From Eubacterium sp. (GTDB lineage Bacteria > Bacillota > Clostridia > Lachnospirales > Lachnospiraceae): 33,926 bases of DNA. A model generated the notes under the pieces. It was not told the origin of the DNA, made no database searches, and was given only the letters and a program-made list of their open reading frames with translations. The first letter of the stretch is position 1, and the number at the start of each line of letters is the position of its first letter. Below are positions 23,642 to 32,044 of the stretch, piece after piece. The stretch spans positions 1 through 33,926 of the forward strand of contig JALERM010000124.1 of the NCBI GenBank assembly GCA_022764165.1, written 5' to 3'. The translations under genes were made by a program, and so were the position numbers.

Positions 23642-24667
23642 ATGGCAGAGGTAAGCATCATTGTACCTGTATATCAGGTGGAAAAATACATCAGACAATG
23701 CGTGGACAGCATATTGGCACAGACATTTACCGATTTTGAACTGATACTTGTGGATGATGGATCTAAAGATATGTCCGGGCAGATTTGTGATGAATATGCG
23801 GGGATGGATACAAGGGTGAAAGTGATTCATCAGAAAAACAGTGGTGTAGCGGCTGCAAGAAATCATGGCATTACATGTGCAACTGGAAGCTATCTTTGTT
23901 TTGTAGATGCTGATGACTGGATAGAAAAAACGATGATTAAGCAATGCCTTTCACAGATAAAAGAAAATGATGCAGATATATTGCGGCATGGGCACATAAT
24001 GGAATTATGGAAAGATGAGAAAGGTGTAAATGAAGAGAAAAAAGATGCACCGAATTTTGCAAAAATACTGACTCATGATCAGATAGCAGAAGAAATGGAA
24101 AAATTTTGGCAAAATTGCAGTAATTATGTGTGGAATTATTTTTTTAAAAAAGAGACAATAGGACAGATACGATTCCCGGAAATTAAGATATCAGAAGATC
24201 ATGTTTTTGTGTTGGAAGTTCTGAAAAACTGTAAAAAAATCTGCTTTCTCTCAGAAAATACATACCATTATTGTATGAGAATGGGGTCTTCGGCAAATCG
24301 TTGGCAGGAGACAGGTATATGGTGTCAGATAGAAATGATTCGAGCATGCCATCATTTTATGGAAAGTTTTAGAATAACAGCAGAAAGAAAAATGAGATTG
24401 ATGGCAAATATGGTATTAAATGCATATTCTTATGCAATTTATTTATTATGTTTTCCAGAATGCAAATGGTCCGTAAGAGAAAAACTGATGAAAATCAGTG
24501 AAGTGAGAAAAGAACTGGAAGTAGATCAGTATGTTTCGTATGCTGTACTGTCTGGATTGTCCACAGGTGACAGGATTAAGCTGCGATTAATTTGCCTGAA
24601 GCAGGAGAAGCTGCTGATCTTATTAGGTCCAGTATTTATGAGAGTTGTACGAAAAGCAAATGGGTAA
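23642..24667 (+). CDS. Glycosyltransferase family 2
   Basis: A 341-residue GT-A enzyme with VSIIVPVYQVEKYI, LVDDGSKD (residues 36-43) and the DxDD motif at Asp89/91/92 (VDADDW). It belongs to the WcaA/CpsI-like GT2 group that builds capsule repeat units. The C-terminal helical part ends GPVFMRVVRKANG, similar to the end of the GT2 at 29279-30286. The first 90 residues are nearly the same as in the next gene, which indicates tandem duplication. The ATG at 23642 follows AAAGGAAA. Acceptor unknown. Confidence 0.87.
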   Translation: MAEVSIIVPVYQVEKYIRQCVDSILAQTFTDFELILVDDGSKDMSGQICDEYAGMDTRVKVIHQKNSGVAAARNHGITCATGSYLCFVDADDWIEKTMIKQCLSQIKENDADILRHGHIMELWKDEKGVNEEKKDAPNFAKILTHDQIAEEMEKFWQNCSNYVWNYFFKKETIGQIRFPEIKISEDHVFVLEVLKNCKKICFLSENTYHYCMRMGSSANRWQETGIWCQIEMIRACHHFMESFRITAERKMRLMANMVLNAYSYAIYLLCFPECKWSVREKLMKISEVRKELEVDQYVSYAVLSGLSTGDRIKLRLICLKQEKLLILLGPVFMRVVRKANG

Positions 24668-24684
24668 AAGGGGAATGCAAAAGA

Positions 24685-25662
24685 ATGACTGAAGTCAGTA
24701 TGATTGTACCTGTATATCAGGTAGAAAAATATATTGCACAGTGTATTGAAAGTGTATTGAAACAGACATTTCAGAACTTTGAATTAATTCTTGTGGATGA
24801 TGGTTCGAAAGATCAATCTGGTATCATCTGTGATTCGTATGCAGCCAAAGATGAAAGAATTATTGTGATTCACACGGAAAACAGAGGTGCAGCAGCAGCG
24901 AGAAATACAGGACTGGATCATGCTTCGGGGAGATACATCACTTTCCTGGATGGTGATGATTATCTGGCTGAGAACATGATTGCTAGACTTTATGAAGTAA
25001 TAAAACATTCAGACTATGATATGGTTGTATGTGATTTTTTAAATCTCTTACCGGACGAAAAAGATAATTTTATTGTACATCTTCAGGAGCAGACTGTATG
25101 TGGAAGAGAAGTGTTGGAACATCTGAAAAATGAAAAGAATCACGGTGTGTGGACGATTGTCTGGAATAAAATTTATAAAAGAGAATTGTTGGAAAACCTG
25201 AGATTTCCCTCAGGAAAATATTTTGAAGATGAGTTTTTTTCTAATCAATTGTATTTAAACAGTAATCAAATTCATGTGATACCGGATGTATTGTGTTATC
25301 ATAGAGTGTTGGCAAGCAGTACAATGAATACACAGAAAACAGAAAATTATCTGGATTTACTTGATGCGTTGCAGGAAAGATTAGAAATATACTTGAAATA
25401 TAGTTATTCGGCAGATGAGATATACAAAGTGTTGATTTTTCTGTTGGATCCTTTTACGAGATGTGTAAAAGCAAAGTTTAGAGGTGGAAATAAACAAAGA
25501 GTAAATCAGACGAAAAGATTTATTAAAGAGACAGCCAAAGAACTGATGGGTAGAGAATTGTCATTTGTAAAAAAGGGTTCATTGGTTTTGATCGGTTTAT
25601 TTCCTGATTTGACATATCGGGCAGCGATAAAGTTTCGAAGCCAGTTGGAAAAATTTTTATAG
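24685..25662 (+). CDS. Glycosyltransferase family 2, paralog of the preceding gene
   Basis: A 325-residue GT-A enzyme. The start is set at the ATG at 24685, whose product begins TEVSMIVPVYQVEKYIAQC. A longer in-frame start at 24592 lies inside the previous gene. The nucleotide site is LVDDGSKD and the DxDD motif is at Asp89/91/92 (LDGDDY). The catalytic half matches its neighbour closely, while the C-terminal acceptor half differs (VWTIVWNKIYKRELL, GKYFEDEFFSNQL). That pattern suggests the two copies now add to different acceptors. Cytoplasmic. Sugar unknown. Confidence 0.87.
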   Translation: MTEVSMIVPVYQVEKYIAQCIESVLKQTFQNFELILVDDGSKDQSGIICDSYAAKDERIIVIHTENRGAAAARNTGLDHASGRYITFLDGDDYLAENMIARLYEVIKHSDYDMVVCDFLNLLPDEKDNFIVHLQEQTVCGREVLEHLKNEKNHGVWTIVWNKIYKRELLENLRFPSGKYFEDEFFSNQLYLNSNQIHVIPDVLCYHRVLASSTMNTQKTENYLDLLDALQERLEIYLKYSYSADEIYKVLIFLLDPFTRCVKAKFRGGNKQRVNQTKRFIKETAKELMGRELSFVKKGSLVLIGLFPDLTYRAAIKFRSQLEKFL

Positions 25663-25683
25663 ACAGAAGATAAGGAAAATAGT

Positions 25684-26907
25684 ATGCGTAAGATATGTGT
25701 TGTTATGGGCGGCGTAATGCCGGTTCCTGCTGTATGCGGTGGTGCAATTGAGACACTGGTTACAAGTATTGTAAAGAAATATTCAAGCAAAGATGGTTTT
25801 CAATTGACGGTATGTTCCGTATATCATCCGGAGGCGGTGAAAGTCGCAAAGCAGTATCCAGATGTCAGATTTTTTTGGACACATACCAGGAATATTAAAT
25901 ATATGTTCATGCATGCTATATTTCTTGGAATACGAATGACAACCGGAAAATGTATCAGGCCTTTGCAGCGTCATTACAATGAGATAGCGAAACTATTCCA
26001 GAAGGAAAAGTTCGACCTTATTATAGCGGAAGGCGGAGATACACAGGCCATTGCAGACGTTGCGAAGGGATATCGTCGTGAACAATTTGCAAATCATATC
26101 CATATTCATTATCTGCCGCCGGAAAATATCGTGGAAAACTACGGACATGTTATCGGAGTGAGTGAATTTGTAACAGAAGAATATTTGAAAGTTTGTAAAA
26201 TTCCGGTAAAAGCACATGTGTTGAAAAATGCAGTTGATGTGGAAAGATTCAGTCAAAATGTATCAGAGGAGCAGAAAAGAAGTATAAGGAAAAAATTGGG
26301 ATTATCTGAAAAGGATTTTGTAATTCTTTATGTGGGAAGGATTATGGAGATTAAAGGTGTGCTTGAACTTATGCAGGCGGTTACTGGATTAGAAGATAAT
26401 CATATAAAACTTCTTATTATGGGGAGTGCAAATTCCGGGAAATGGTCTTTCTCCAATTATGAAAGAAAAGTAAAGAAGTTCGCTAAACGGAATAAGGAGC
26501 GTATTATTTTTACCGGATATGTAGATAACTCGGAAGTATATAAATATGCAGCGGTGGCTGACATACAGTGTTTACCAACATTAGTAGCAGAAGCGGCACC
26601 ACTTGTTGTTCTGGAAGCAATGGCAGAAGGACTTCCATTGATTGTAACAAAATCTGGCGGAGTGATAGAATATATTGACAAAAGTACAACATTGATCATT
26701 GAACAGGAAAATGTTATAGAGAATTTGAAAAGAGCAATTATCTATATGAAAGAGCATCCAGAAGTGCGAAGACAGATGTCAGAGAATGCCAGGATGCAAA
26801 GTAAGAAATATGATGAAGTAATTTACTATAAAAATTTCGTTGAAATGGTTTTTGACATAATGGAGAAGGACAGTGGAGAAGAAAATAGGTGTAATTACGA
26901 TAAATGA
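25684..26907 (+). CDS. Glycosyltransferase family 4
   Basis: A 407-residue GT-B enzyme beginning RKICVVMGGVMPVPAVCGGA, with a Gly-rich acceptor loop (CGGAIE). The donor domain is at FVILYVGRIMEIKGVLELM, and EX7E is at Glu303...Glu311 (EAAPLVVLE). It fits retaining GT4 enzymes of exopolysaccharide loci. Its last 35 nt overlap the start of the pyruvyl transferase gene. AT-rich like the genes after it. Sugar and acceptor unknown. Confidence 0.85.
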   Translation: MRKICVVMGGVMPVPAVCGGAIETLVTSIVKKYSSKDGFQLTVCSVYHPEAVKVAKQYPDVRFFWTHTRNIKYMFMHAIFLGIRMTTGKCIRPLQRHYNEIAKLFQKEKFDLIIAEGGDTQAIADVAKGYRREQFANHIHIHYLPPENIVENYGHVIGVSEFVTEEYLKVCKIPVKAHVLKNAVDVERFSQNVSEEQKRSIRKKLGLSEKDFVILYVGRIMEIKGVLELMQAVTGLEDNHIKLLIMGSANSGKWSFSNYERKVKKFAKRNKERIIFTGYVDNSEVYKYAAVADIQCLPTLVAEAAPLVVLEAMAEGLPLIVTKSGGVIEYIDKSTTLIIEQENVIENLKRAIIYMKEHPEVRRQMSENARMQSKKYDEVIYYKNFVEMVFDIMEKDSGEENRCNYDK

Positions 26908-27940
26908 TTTTAATAATTATGGAAATAGATTGCAGTGTTATGCCGTCCAGCATTACTTAGAAGGTATGGGATATATTGTGGAGAATATTTATAATGAGTA
27001 TAGCAACAATTGTTTTATAGTGAATAAGGGGAAAAAGTTTATTCGACAGTTGATAAACTGTACCAATAGAAAGAAAATAGGTATTAGAAAAGATAATTTT
27101 TGCGAATTTAATAAATGGATTAAGTTTTCAGAAGAACGTATAATAAATGGAGGATTTAATGAAAATTTAAATAAAAAATATGATTACTTTATAACCGGGA
27201 GTGATCAGGTCTGGAATCCTTATGACAGCGGAAGAAGTGAAATAGATTTTTTGACTTTTGCAAGTAAAGAAAAGAAAATTTCTTTTGCGGCAAGTATGGG
27301 AGTTGAAAAGTTACCAGATCATGTGAAAGAAAAATATAAACAATATTTAGAAAATTATAAAAACATTTCTGTTCGTGAAGAAACTGCTAAAAAAATAGTT
27401 GAAGACTTAACAAATAGGAAAGATATAGAAGTATTGGTTGATCCAACAATGTTATTGACGGCAGAAGATTGGGGAAAAATATCTCAGAAACCAAATATTG
27501 ATTACCATACTAAATATATTTTGACATATTTTTTAGGTGGAGACAAAGAAAAGGCAAATGTAATTAATAATATTGCTATAAAATTTTCTTGTGAAATAAT
27601 AGATGTTTACGATAAGAATAGTATATTCTACACATGTGGACCTCAACATTTTCTGTATTTGGAAAAAAATGCTTTTTTAGTTTGCACAGATTCGTTTCAT
27701 TCAGTTGTGTTTGCTTTTTTGTTTAACAGACCGTTTATTGTTTTTAATAGAGAAAATACAAACATAAACATGAATTCTCGTATAGAAACGTTTTTGTCAA
27801 AATTTGGACTGCAACAAAGCAGATATAATGCCAGTAGAAATTTGGATGATTATTTAAACTGGGATTATTCTGAAGGATATAAAATATTGGCGAAAGAAAG
27901 AGAAAAAGTTAGACAGTTTTTAGTACATGCGTTATCTTAA
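26873..27940 (+). CDS. Polysaccharide pyruvyl transferase family protein
   Basis: A 355-residue protein with the family pattern: KKIGVITINDFNNYGNRLQ at the start, ITGSDQVWNP, KISFAASMG, ISVREE, VDPTMLL, and near the end TDSFHSVVFAFLFNRPFIVF. Such enzymes (WcaK/CsaB type) transfer pyruvate from phosphoenolpyruvate to make acidic ketals on surface glycans. A GTG start at 26873 with GGAGA at 26862-26866 is used because no in-frame ATG lies near the conserved N-terminus. The gene therefore overlaps the previous one by 35 nt. Strongly AT-rich. It is paired with the iron-sulfur protein downstream, a common pairing in Clostridial and Bacteroides capsule loci. Confidence 0.87.
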   Translation: MEKKIGVITINDFNNYGNRLQCYAVQHYLEGMGYIVENIYNEYSNNCFIVNKGKKFIRQLINCTNRKKIGIRKDNFCEFNKWIKFSEERIINGGFNENLNKKYDYFITGSDQVWNPYDSGRSEIDFLTFASKEKKISFAASMGVEKLPDHVKEKYKQYLENYKNISVREETAKKIVEDLTNRKDIEVLVDPTMLLTAEDWGKISQKPNIDYHTKYILTYFLGGDKEKANVINNIAIKFSCEIIDVYDKNSIFYTCGPQHFLYLEKNAFLVCTDSFHSVVFAFLFNRPFIVFNRENTNINMNSRIETFLSKFGLQQSRYNASRNLDDYLNWDYSEGYKILAKEREKVRQFLVHALS

Positions 27941-27970
27941 TTAGTGCAAAAAGTTGAAATGCAGAAAGCC

Positions 27971-28003
27971 TTGAATAAGCATCGATTTAGAACAATTATT
28001 CAA
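27971..28003. repeat. Short inverted repeat in the 97-nt gap
   Basis: TTGAATAA (27971-27978) and TTATTCAA (27996-28003) are inverted copies with a 17-nt spacer between the pyruvyl transferase and the iron-sulfur protein genes. There is no T-tract, so it is not a typical terminator. It may be chance in AT-rich DNA. Confidence 0.2.
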
Positions 28004-28037
28004 ATTTGATACCTGAAATGATAAGAAGGGAAAGAAG

Positions 28038-29177
28038 ATGACAAATAATAAGGACTGTTGTGGTTGTACAGCATGTTTGCATGTATGTCCAATGAAATGT
28101 ATCCAAATGCAGGAAGATAAAGAAGGATTCCTCTATCCGGTTATAAATGAAGAACAGTGTATACATTGTCGTCAATGTGAAAAAGTGTGTCCTGTTCAAA
28201 ATGAAGATGAGGTAAATGCAAAAACAGAGACCTTTGTAGGATATTGTAAAAATGAAGAAATCAGGAAGGGGAGTTCGTCCGGGGGAATATTTTCTGCCAT
28301 TGCAGAATGGATTTTACAGCAGTGTGGAGTGGTTTTTGGAGCTGCATTTGATGAAAATTTTGAGGTTCATCACATTGCTATAGAAACCAGAGAAGAGTTG
28401 GTAAAATTGCGTGGGAGCAAGTATGTTCAAAGTCGATTGGAAAATGTGTATCTGGAAACAAAACAATACTTGGAAATGAGACGTAAAGTTTTATTTACCG
28501 GAACGGCTTGCCAGATTGCCGGTTTAAAGAAATATTTAAATAAAGAATATGAGGATTTATATACAGTAGATGTTCTTTGCCATGGTGTGCCATCACCAAA
28601 AATCTGGAGACTGTATTTAGCAGATCAAAAGAAACAGCATCAAGCATCAATAGAAAAATTTGAATTTCGTAACAAAGAAAGTGGATGGAATAATTATTTT
28701 ATAAATATGGCATTTTCAAATGGGGAGTATTATCGTGTTCATTTTTTCAAAGATAGATATATGAGATTATTTTTGGGTAACATTGATTTGCGTCCGTCGT
28801 GCTATGAATGCCATTTTAAAGATTTTCCAAGAATATCAGATATGACAATAGGAGATTGCTGGGGAATTGGAAAGAATATGCCGGATATGGATGATGATAA
28901 AGGGACTTCCATAATTATGGTACATTCATCAAAAGGCAAGAGAATGCTGAAATCAACTATGCAGGATCTTATTGTAAGAGAAGCACAATTGGATAATGTA
29001 TTACCTTCAACAGAAGAATCGAGAAAATCAGCAAAAATGCATCCGAATAGAAAAAAATATTTAGAAGGTTTAAAAAGAGGAGAAAGTTTTGATGCTTTAT
29101 ATGGATATGTTAAAAAAAACTTTATACAGAGAGTAGTTGATTTTATACGATATATTGCAATAAGATTAAAACCATAG
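28038..29177 (+). CDS. F420 hydrogenase/dehydrogenase beta-subunit-like iron-sulfur protein
   Basis: A 379-residue protein. Two 4Fe-4S ferredoxin motifs lie at the N-terminus (Cys7/Cys8, Cys10, Cys13, Cys17 in DCCGCTACLHVCP; Cys41, Cys44, Cys47, Cys51 in CIHCRQCEKVCP). The FrhB_FdhB domains follow, with GSSSGGIFSA, LRGSKYVQSR, LFTGTACQIAGLKKYL and CHGVPSPKIW. Related proteins are widespread in surface-polysaccharide loci next to pyruvyl transferases. Their exact reaction there is not settled; a redox step on a sugar or pyruvyl group is suspected. It is cytoplasmic and strongly AT-rich. The start ATG at 28038 has GAAGGGAAAGAAG upstream. About 100 nt without features follow it. Confidence 0.88.
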   Translation: MTNNKDCCGCTACLHVCPMKCIQMQEDKEGFLYPVINEEQCIHCRQCEKVCPVQNEDEVNAKTETFVGYCKNEEIRKGSSSGGIFSAIAEWILQQCGVVFGAAFDENFEVHHIAIETREELVKLRGSKYVQSRLENVYLETKQYLEMRRKVLFTGTACQIAGLKKYLNKEYEDLYTVDVLCHGVPSPKIWRLYLADQKKQHQASIEKFEFRNKESGWNNYFINMAFSNGEYYRVHFFKDRYMRLFLGNIDLRPSCYECHFKDFPRISDMTIGDCWGIGKNMPDMDDDKGTSIIMVHSSKGKRMLKSTMQDLIVREAQLDNVLPSTEESRKSAKMHPNRKKYLEGLKRGESFDALYGYVKKNFIQRVVDFIRYIAIRLKP

Positions 29178-29278
29178 AAATAGATAATTAGCAAAAGAGG
29201 AAATTTATTTTAAAAAGTTTGTTTAAATAATCACTAAAATAACGAATGAAAATGGGAAGAGTATAAAAGAGGAATAAG

Positions 29279-30286
29279 ATGTCAAAAGTATCGGTTATTA
29301 TGCCAATTTATAATGCAGAAAAATACTTAAAACAAGCAATAGAGTCGGTTCTGAATCAGACTTATGGCAATTTTGAATTGATTCTGATAAATGATGCATC
29401 TACAGACAAGAGTAAAGAAATTTGTAGGGAATATTGTAAAATGGACAGTAGGATTGTTTTGTTAGAGAATAATTCGGAAAATCATGGACCTGGTCCAACT
29501 AGAAACATTGGGTTGGATTATGCACTGGGTGAGTATATCTATTTTATGGATGCTGATGACTGGATTGAGGATTGCCTTTTGCAATATGCTGTCAATCGAA
29601 TGCAGGAAACAAACGCAGATATTGTTCAGTTTGGAGCTATATATGAGTGGAAAGAAGGGAATCGTTCTGAACCATACGGCGTGATGTGGAATGGTGTTCT
29701 TACAAAAGATGAAATAAAAAGAGATATTCTGGCATTTTGGAAAACGAATAAGTCTTCTTTATGGATTTGTTTATTTCGGAGGGAAACAGTGAAAACAATT
29801 CGGTTTGAGAATATTATGTATGGGGAGGATGCCAGTTATATCGTGGATGCTCTATGTAATACAGTAAAAATAGCGTACATAGAAAAAGCACTATATCATT
29901 ATCGATATGTTGATGGTTCTACAAGTCGGCGATGGAGAAATAATACGATAGATTGTTTTTTGACGAATTGGAAGCATCAAAGAAATTATTTTGATTCATT
30001 TCAAGGGGAAATTGACATAATGGCGTATGCTGTTGTGGCATATAGTAATATTATTTGGACTATCTATTATTTGAGTAATACTTCATGTCCAATATCTTAT
30101 CGAGAGAAGATAAGAGAATTAGCAAGGCTTGAAAAAGAAATGGATTTTGATAAATATCGACAAGCATATCCATTAGAATTGAAACATGGGGTCGAAAAAC
30201 TGAAATATATGTTCATAAAATACCGCTTGGAGAGAATAATGTTATTTTTTGGACCTCTATTTTTGAGAATAGTTAGGGGAGAGTAA
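29279..30286 (+). CDS. Glycosyltransferase family 2
   Basis: A 335-residue GT-A enzyme with SVIMPIYNAEKYL, LINDASTDKS and DxDD at Asp91/93/94 (MDADDWIED). The C-terminal tail (ERIMLFFGPLFLRIVRGE) matches the end of the GT2 at 23642-24667, so these are paralogs despite the distance. AGAGGAATAAG precedes the ATG at 29279. It likely adds one sugar to the surface glycan repeat unit. Specificity unknown. Confidence 0.87.
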   Translation: MSKVSVIMPIYNAEKYLKQAIESVLNQTYGNFELILINDASTDKSKEICREYCKMDSRIVLLENNSENHGPGPTRNIGLDYALGEYIYFMDADDWIEDCLLQYAVNRMQETNADIVQFGAIYEWKEGNRSEPYGVMWNGVLTKDEIKRDILAFWKTNKSSLWICLFRRETVKTIRFENIMYGEDASYIVDALCNTVKIAYIEKALYHYRYVDGSTSRRWRNNTIDCFLTNWKHQRNYFDSFQGEIDIMAYAVVAYSNIIWTIYYLSNTSCPISYREKIRELARLEKEMDFDKYRQAYPLELKHGVEKLKYMFIKYRLERIMLFFGPLFLRIVRGE

Positions 30287-30500
30287 GTTGGTACGAGCAA
30301 GATTAGGGAAAACAATCTATCTGGATAAAAACTATTGTGATATCCGCTATGCTTTGGCGTTTTTTTGAACACTGTGGGACTTAGGGAGTGACATTTTTGT
30401 GAAGATTGTGTTGGCAAGACTATTGGATTCAGTATTATAAAGTATAAAATATATATTCGGTTGTTTTTCTGGATTTGGTAAAGTGGAGAGATAAATACTT
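30287..30500. other. 214-nt gene-free stretch, possibly decayed coding DNA
   Basis: No intact frame is supported here. The + strand reads KTIYLDKNYCDIRYALAFF before a stop in one frame and TLWDLGSDIFVKIVLARLL in another, which looks like broken coding sequence. I cannot name a family. A weak terminator-like hairpin lies at 30345-30366. Confidence 0.4.
30345..30366 (+). terminator. Weak intrinsic terminator
   Basis: CGCTA (30345-30349) can pair with TGGCG (30355-30359, one G-U pair) around TGCTT and is followed by seven T's (30360-30366). The stem is short, so it may only attenuate transcription. It is the first terminator-like signal I see after the promoter at 7757. Confidence 0.35.
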
Positions 30501-31439
30501 ATGGTTATAGAAAAAGATAGCTATTTAGGATGTTTTGGGATATTGCATTACGGTGACATAGAAGTGACAAAGAAATGTATCAATAGTTTATTGAAGTTAA
30601 ATAATATACACAATTGTCTGATTATGATTTTGGACAACGATTTAAGAACTAATGCTAAAGAAGAATTTTTTAGATTATTTCAATCCCATGCTAATATCCA
30701 ATTGATAAAGACAGAAGAGAAATGTGGTTTTTCAAAAGCAAACAATTATTTATATAAACGTTGTTTATCATATGATTCAAAGTTTATCGCTATGCTAAAT
30801 AATGATATAGAGATACATCAAATTGATTTTATTGATAAGCTAATGCAAATAATCAATCAAAAAAAGTATTTTATTATTGGTCCGGATATTTATAAGAAAT
30901 CTACAGGTGAACATCAATCTCCTATGGAGTTGTCTTATCCTGGAGTTGATAGTATTAATAATGGAATAATGTTACGTGGGTGTCGTGATATATTGGAGAA
31001 TGATGATAGTGTTTATAAAGTGATTAAGCAAAAGAAAAATATAATTTTAGCACATAAATGTCTGCCTAATTTTTTGTTTTCAATTTATAGGTGTATTAAT
31101 CAGGGAATTAAAATTGCCTTAAGATATAAACAGCCACATGAAGATTGTATTCTGTCCGGAGCATGTTTGATATTTACAGACAAATTTATTATGCAGGAGA
31201 AAACAGCTTTTTATCCTGAAACAGAGTTTTATTTTGAAGAAATGATATTAGGGTTGAGATGTAGAGAAAAAGGATATAAAACCTTGTTTACCCCTACATT
31301 GAAAGTTTACCATCAGCATGCAGCATCTGTATTATATGATGCAAAGTCTTTAGTAGATTATGAGAAAACAGTAGCAAAGAGAATGTTGGAATCGTTTGAA
31401 ATATTAAAAAAATGTGAGGAAACAAATGGTTTTAAGTAG
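30501..31439 (+). CDS. Glycosyltransferase family 2 (rhamnosyltransferase-like)
   Basis: A 312-residue GT-A enzyme of the GT2 group with the LDND/LNND pattern. It has LGCFGILHYGDIEVTKKCI at the start, MILDNDLR, CGFSKANNYLY and the donor-metal motif LNNDIEI around Asn100-Asp102. It then has LSGACLIF and FYFEEMILGLRCREKGYKT near the end. This pattern is shared with rhamnosyltransferases and other inverting GT2 enzymes of capsule loci. A GGAGAG site lies 10 nt before the ATG at 30501. Very AT-rich. The stop at 31437-31439 lies just before the ribosome site of the acyltransferase. Sugar unknown. Confidence 0.82.
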   Translation: MVIEKDSYLGCFGILHYGDIEVTKKCINSLLKLNNIHNCLIMILDNDLRTNAKEEFFRLFQSHANIQLIKTEEKCGFSKANNYLYKRCLSYDSKFIAMLNNDIEIHQIDFIDKLMQIINQKKYFIIGPDIYKKSTGEHQSPMELSYPGVDSINNGIMLRGCRDILENDDSVYKVIKQKKNIILAHKCLPNFLFSIYRCINQGIKIALRYKQPHEDCILSGACLIFTDKFIMQEKTAFYPETEFYFEEMILGLRCREKGYKTLFTPTLKVYHQHAASVLYDAKSLVDYEKTVAKRMLESFEILKKCEETNGFK

Positions 31440-31449
31440 GAGTTATTAT

Positions 31450-32007
31450 ATGAGAATTTTTAAATCTTTAAAACTATTGATTGAAAATGAGATATTAAAA
31501 AAGAAAATGAAACAGGTTGGAAAAAATGTTTTTTTTAATAAAGGTGCGTATATTATTGGGGGAAAAAATATAGAAATTGGTGATGGATTTTGTGCGTTTT
31601 CAAATTTAAGAATAGAAGCAATTAGTAAATATTTGAATTATAGTTATAATCCATCTATAAAAATTGGTAATAATGTTTCTTGTGGAAATGATTGTCATAT
31701 AGGTTGTATTAATCAGGTGATTATTTCAGATGGTGTTTTGCTTGGAAGTCATATTTTAATAAATGATCATTCGCATGGGCAAACAGAATATATAAGCAAT
31801 CAAAGACCGATTGATAGAGAACTTGTATCAAAAGGTCCCATTCATATTGGAAAAAATGTGTGGATTTGTGATGGAGTATGTGTGTTGCCTGGGGTTACAA
31901 TTGGTGAAAATTCAATTATTGGGGCTAATGCAGTTGTTACGAAAGATATTCCAGAAAATTGTGTTGCGGCTGGAAATCCTGCAAAAGTGGTTAGATATTT
32001 AAAGTAA
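31450..32007 (+). CDS. Hexapeptide-repeat acyltransferase (LbH/CatB-like)
   Basis: A 185-residue left-handed beta-helix acyltransferase. Hexapeptide rungs include IGGKNIEIGDG, IKIGNNVSCG and HIGKNVWICDGVCVLPGVTI, ending IGANAVVTKDIPENC and AAGNPAKVVR. The loop NDHSHG carries the likely catalytic His. Such trimeric enzymes transfer acetyl from acetyl-CoA to sugars of surface glycans. The start is set at the ATG at 31450, 7 nt after AGGAG. In-frame alternatives (GTG 31414, ATG 31426) would overlap the upstream gene. It is the last intact gene of the glycan module; no terminator is visible after it, only insertion-sequence debris. Confidence 0.87.
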   Translation: MRIFKSLKLLIENEILKKKMKQVGKNVFFNKGAYIIGGKNIEIGDGFCAFSNLRIEAISKYLNYSYNPSIKIGNNVSCGNDCHIGCINQVIISDGVLLGSHILINDHSHGQTEYISNQRPIDRELVSKGPIHIGKNVWICDGVCVLPGVTIGENSIIGANAVVTKDIPENCVAAGNPAKVVRYLK

Positions 32008-32044
32008 ATATGGGATAAATATATTGTTTAGTGCAGTTACAATT

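Noticed and set aside
24592-24684. N-terminal extension of the second tandem GT2
   Set aside because: It lies inside the previous gene in another frame; the paralog starts at the equivalent of the ATG at 24685.
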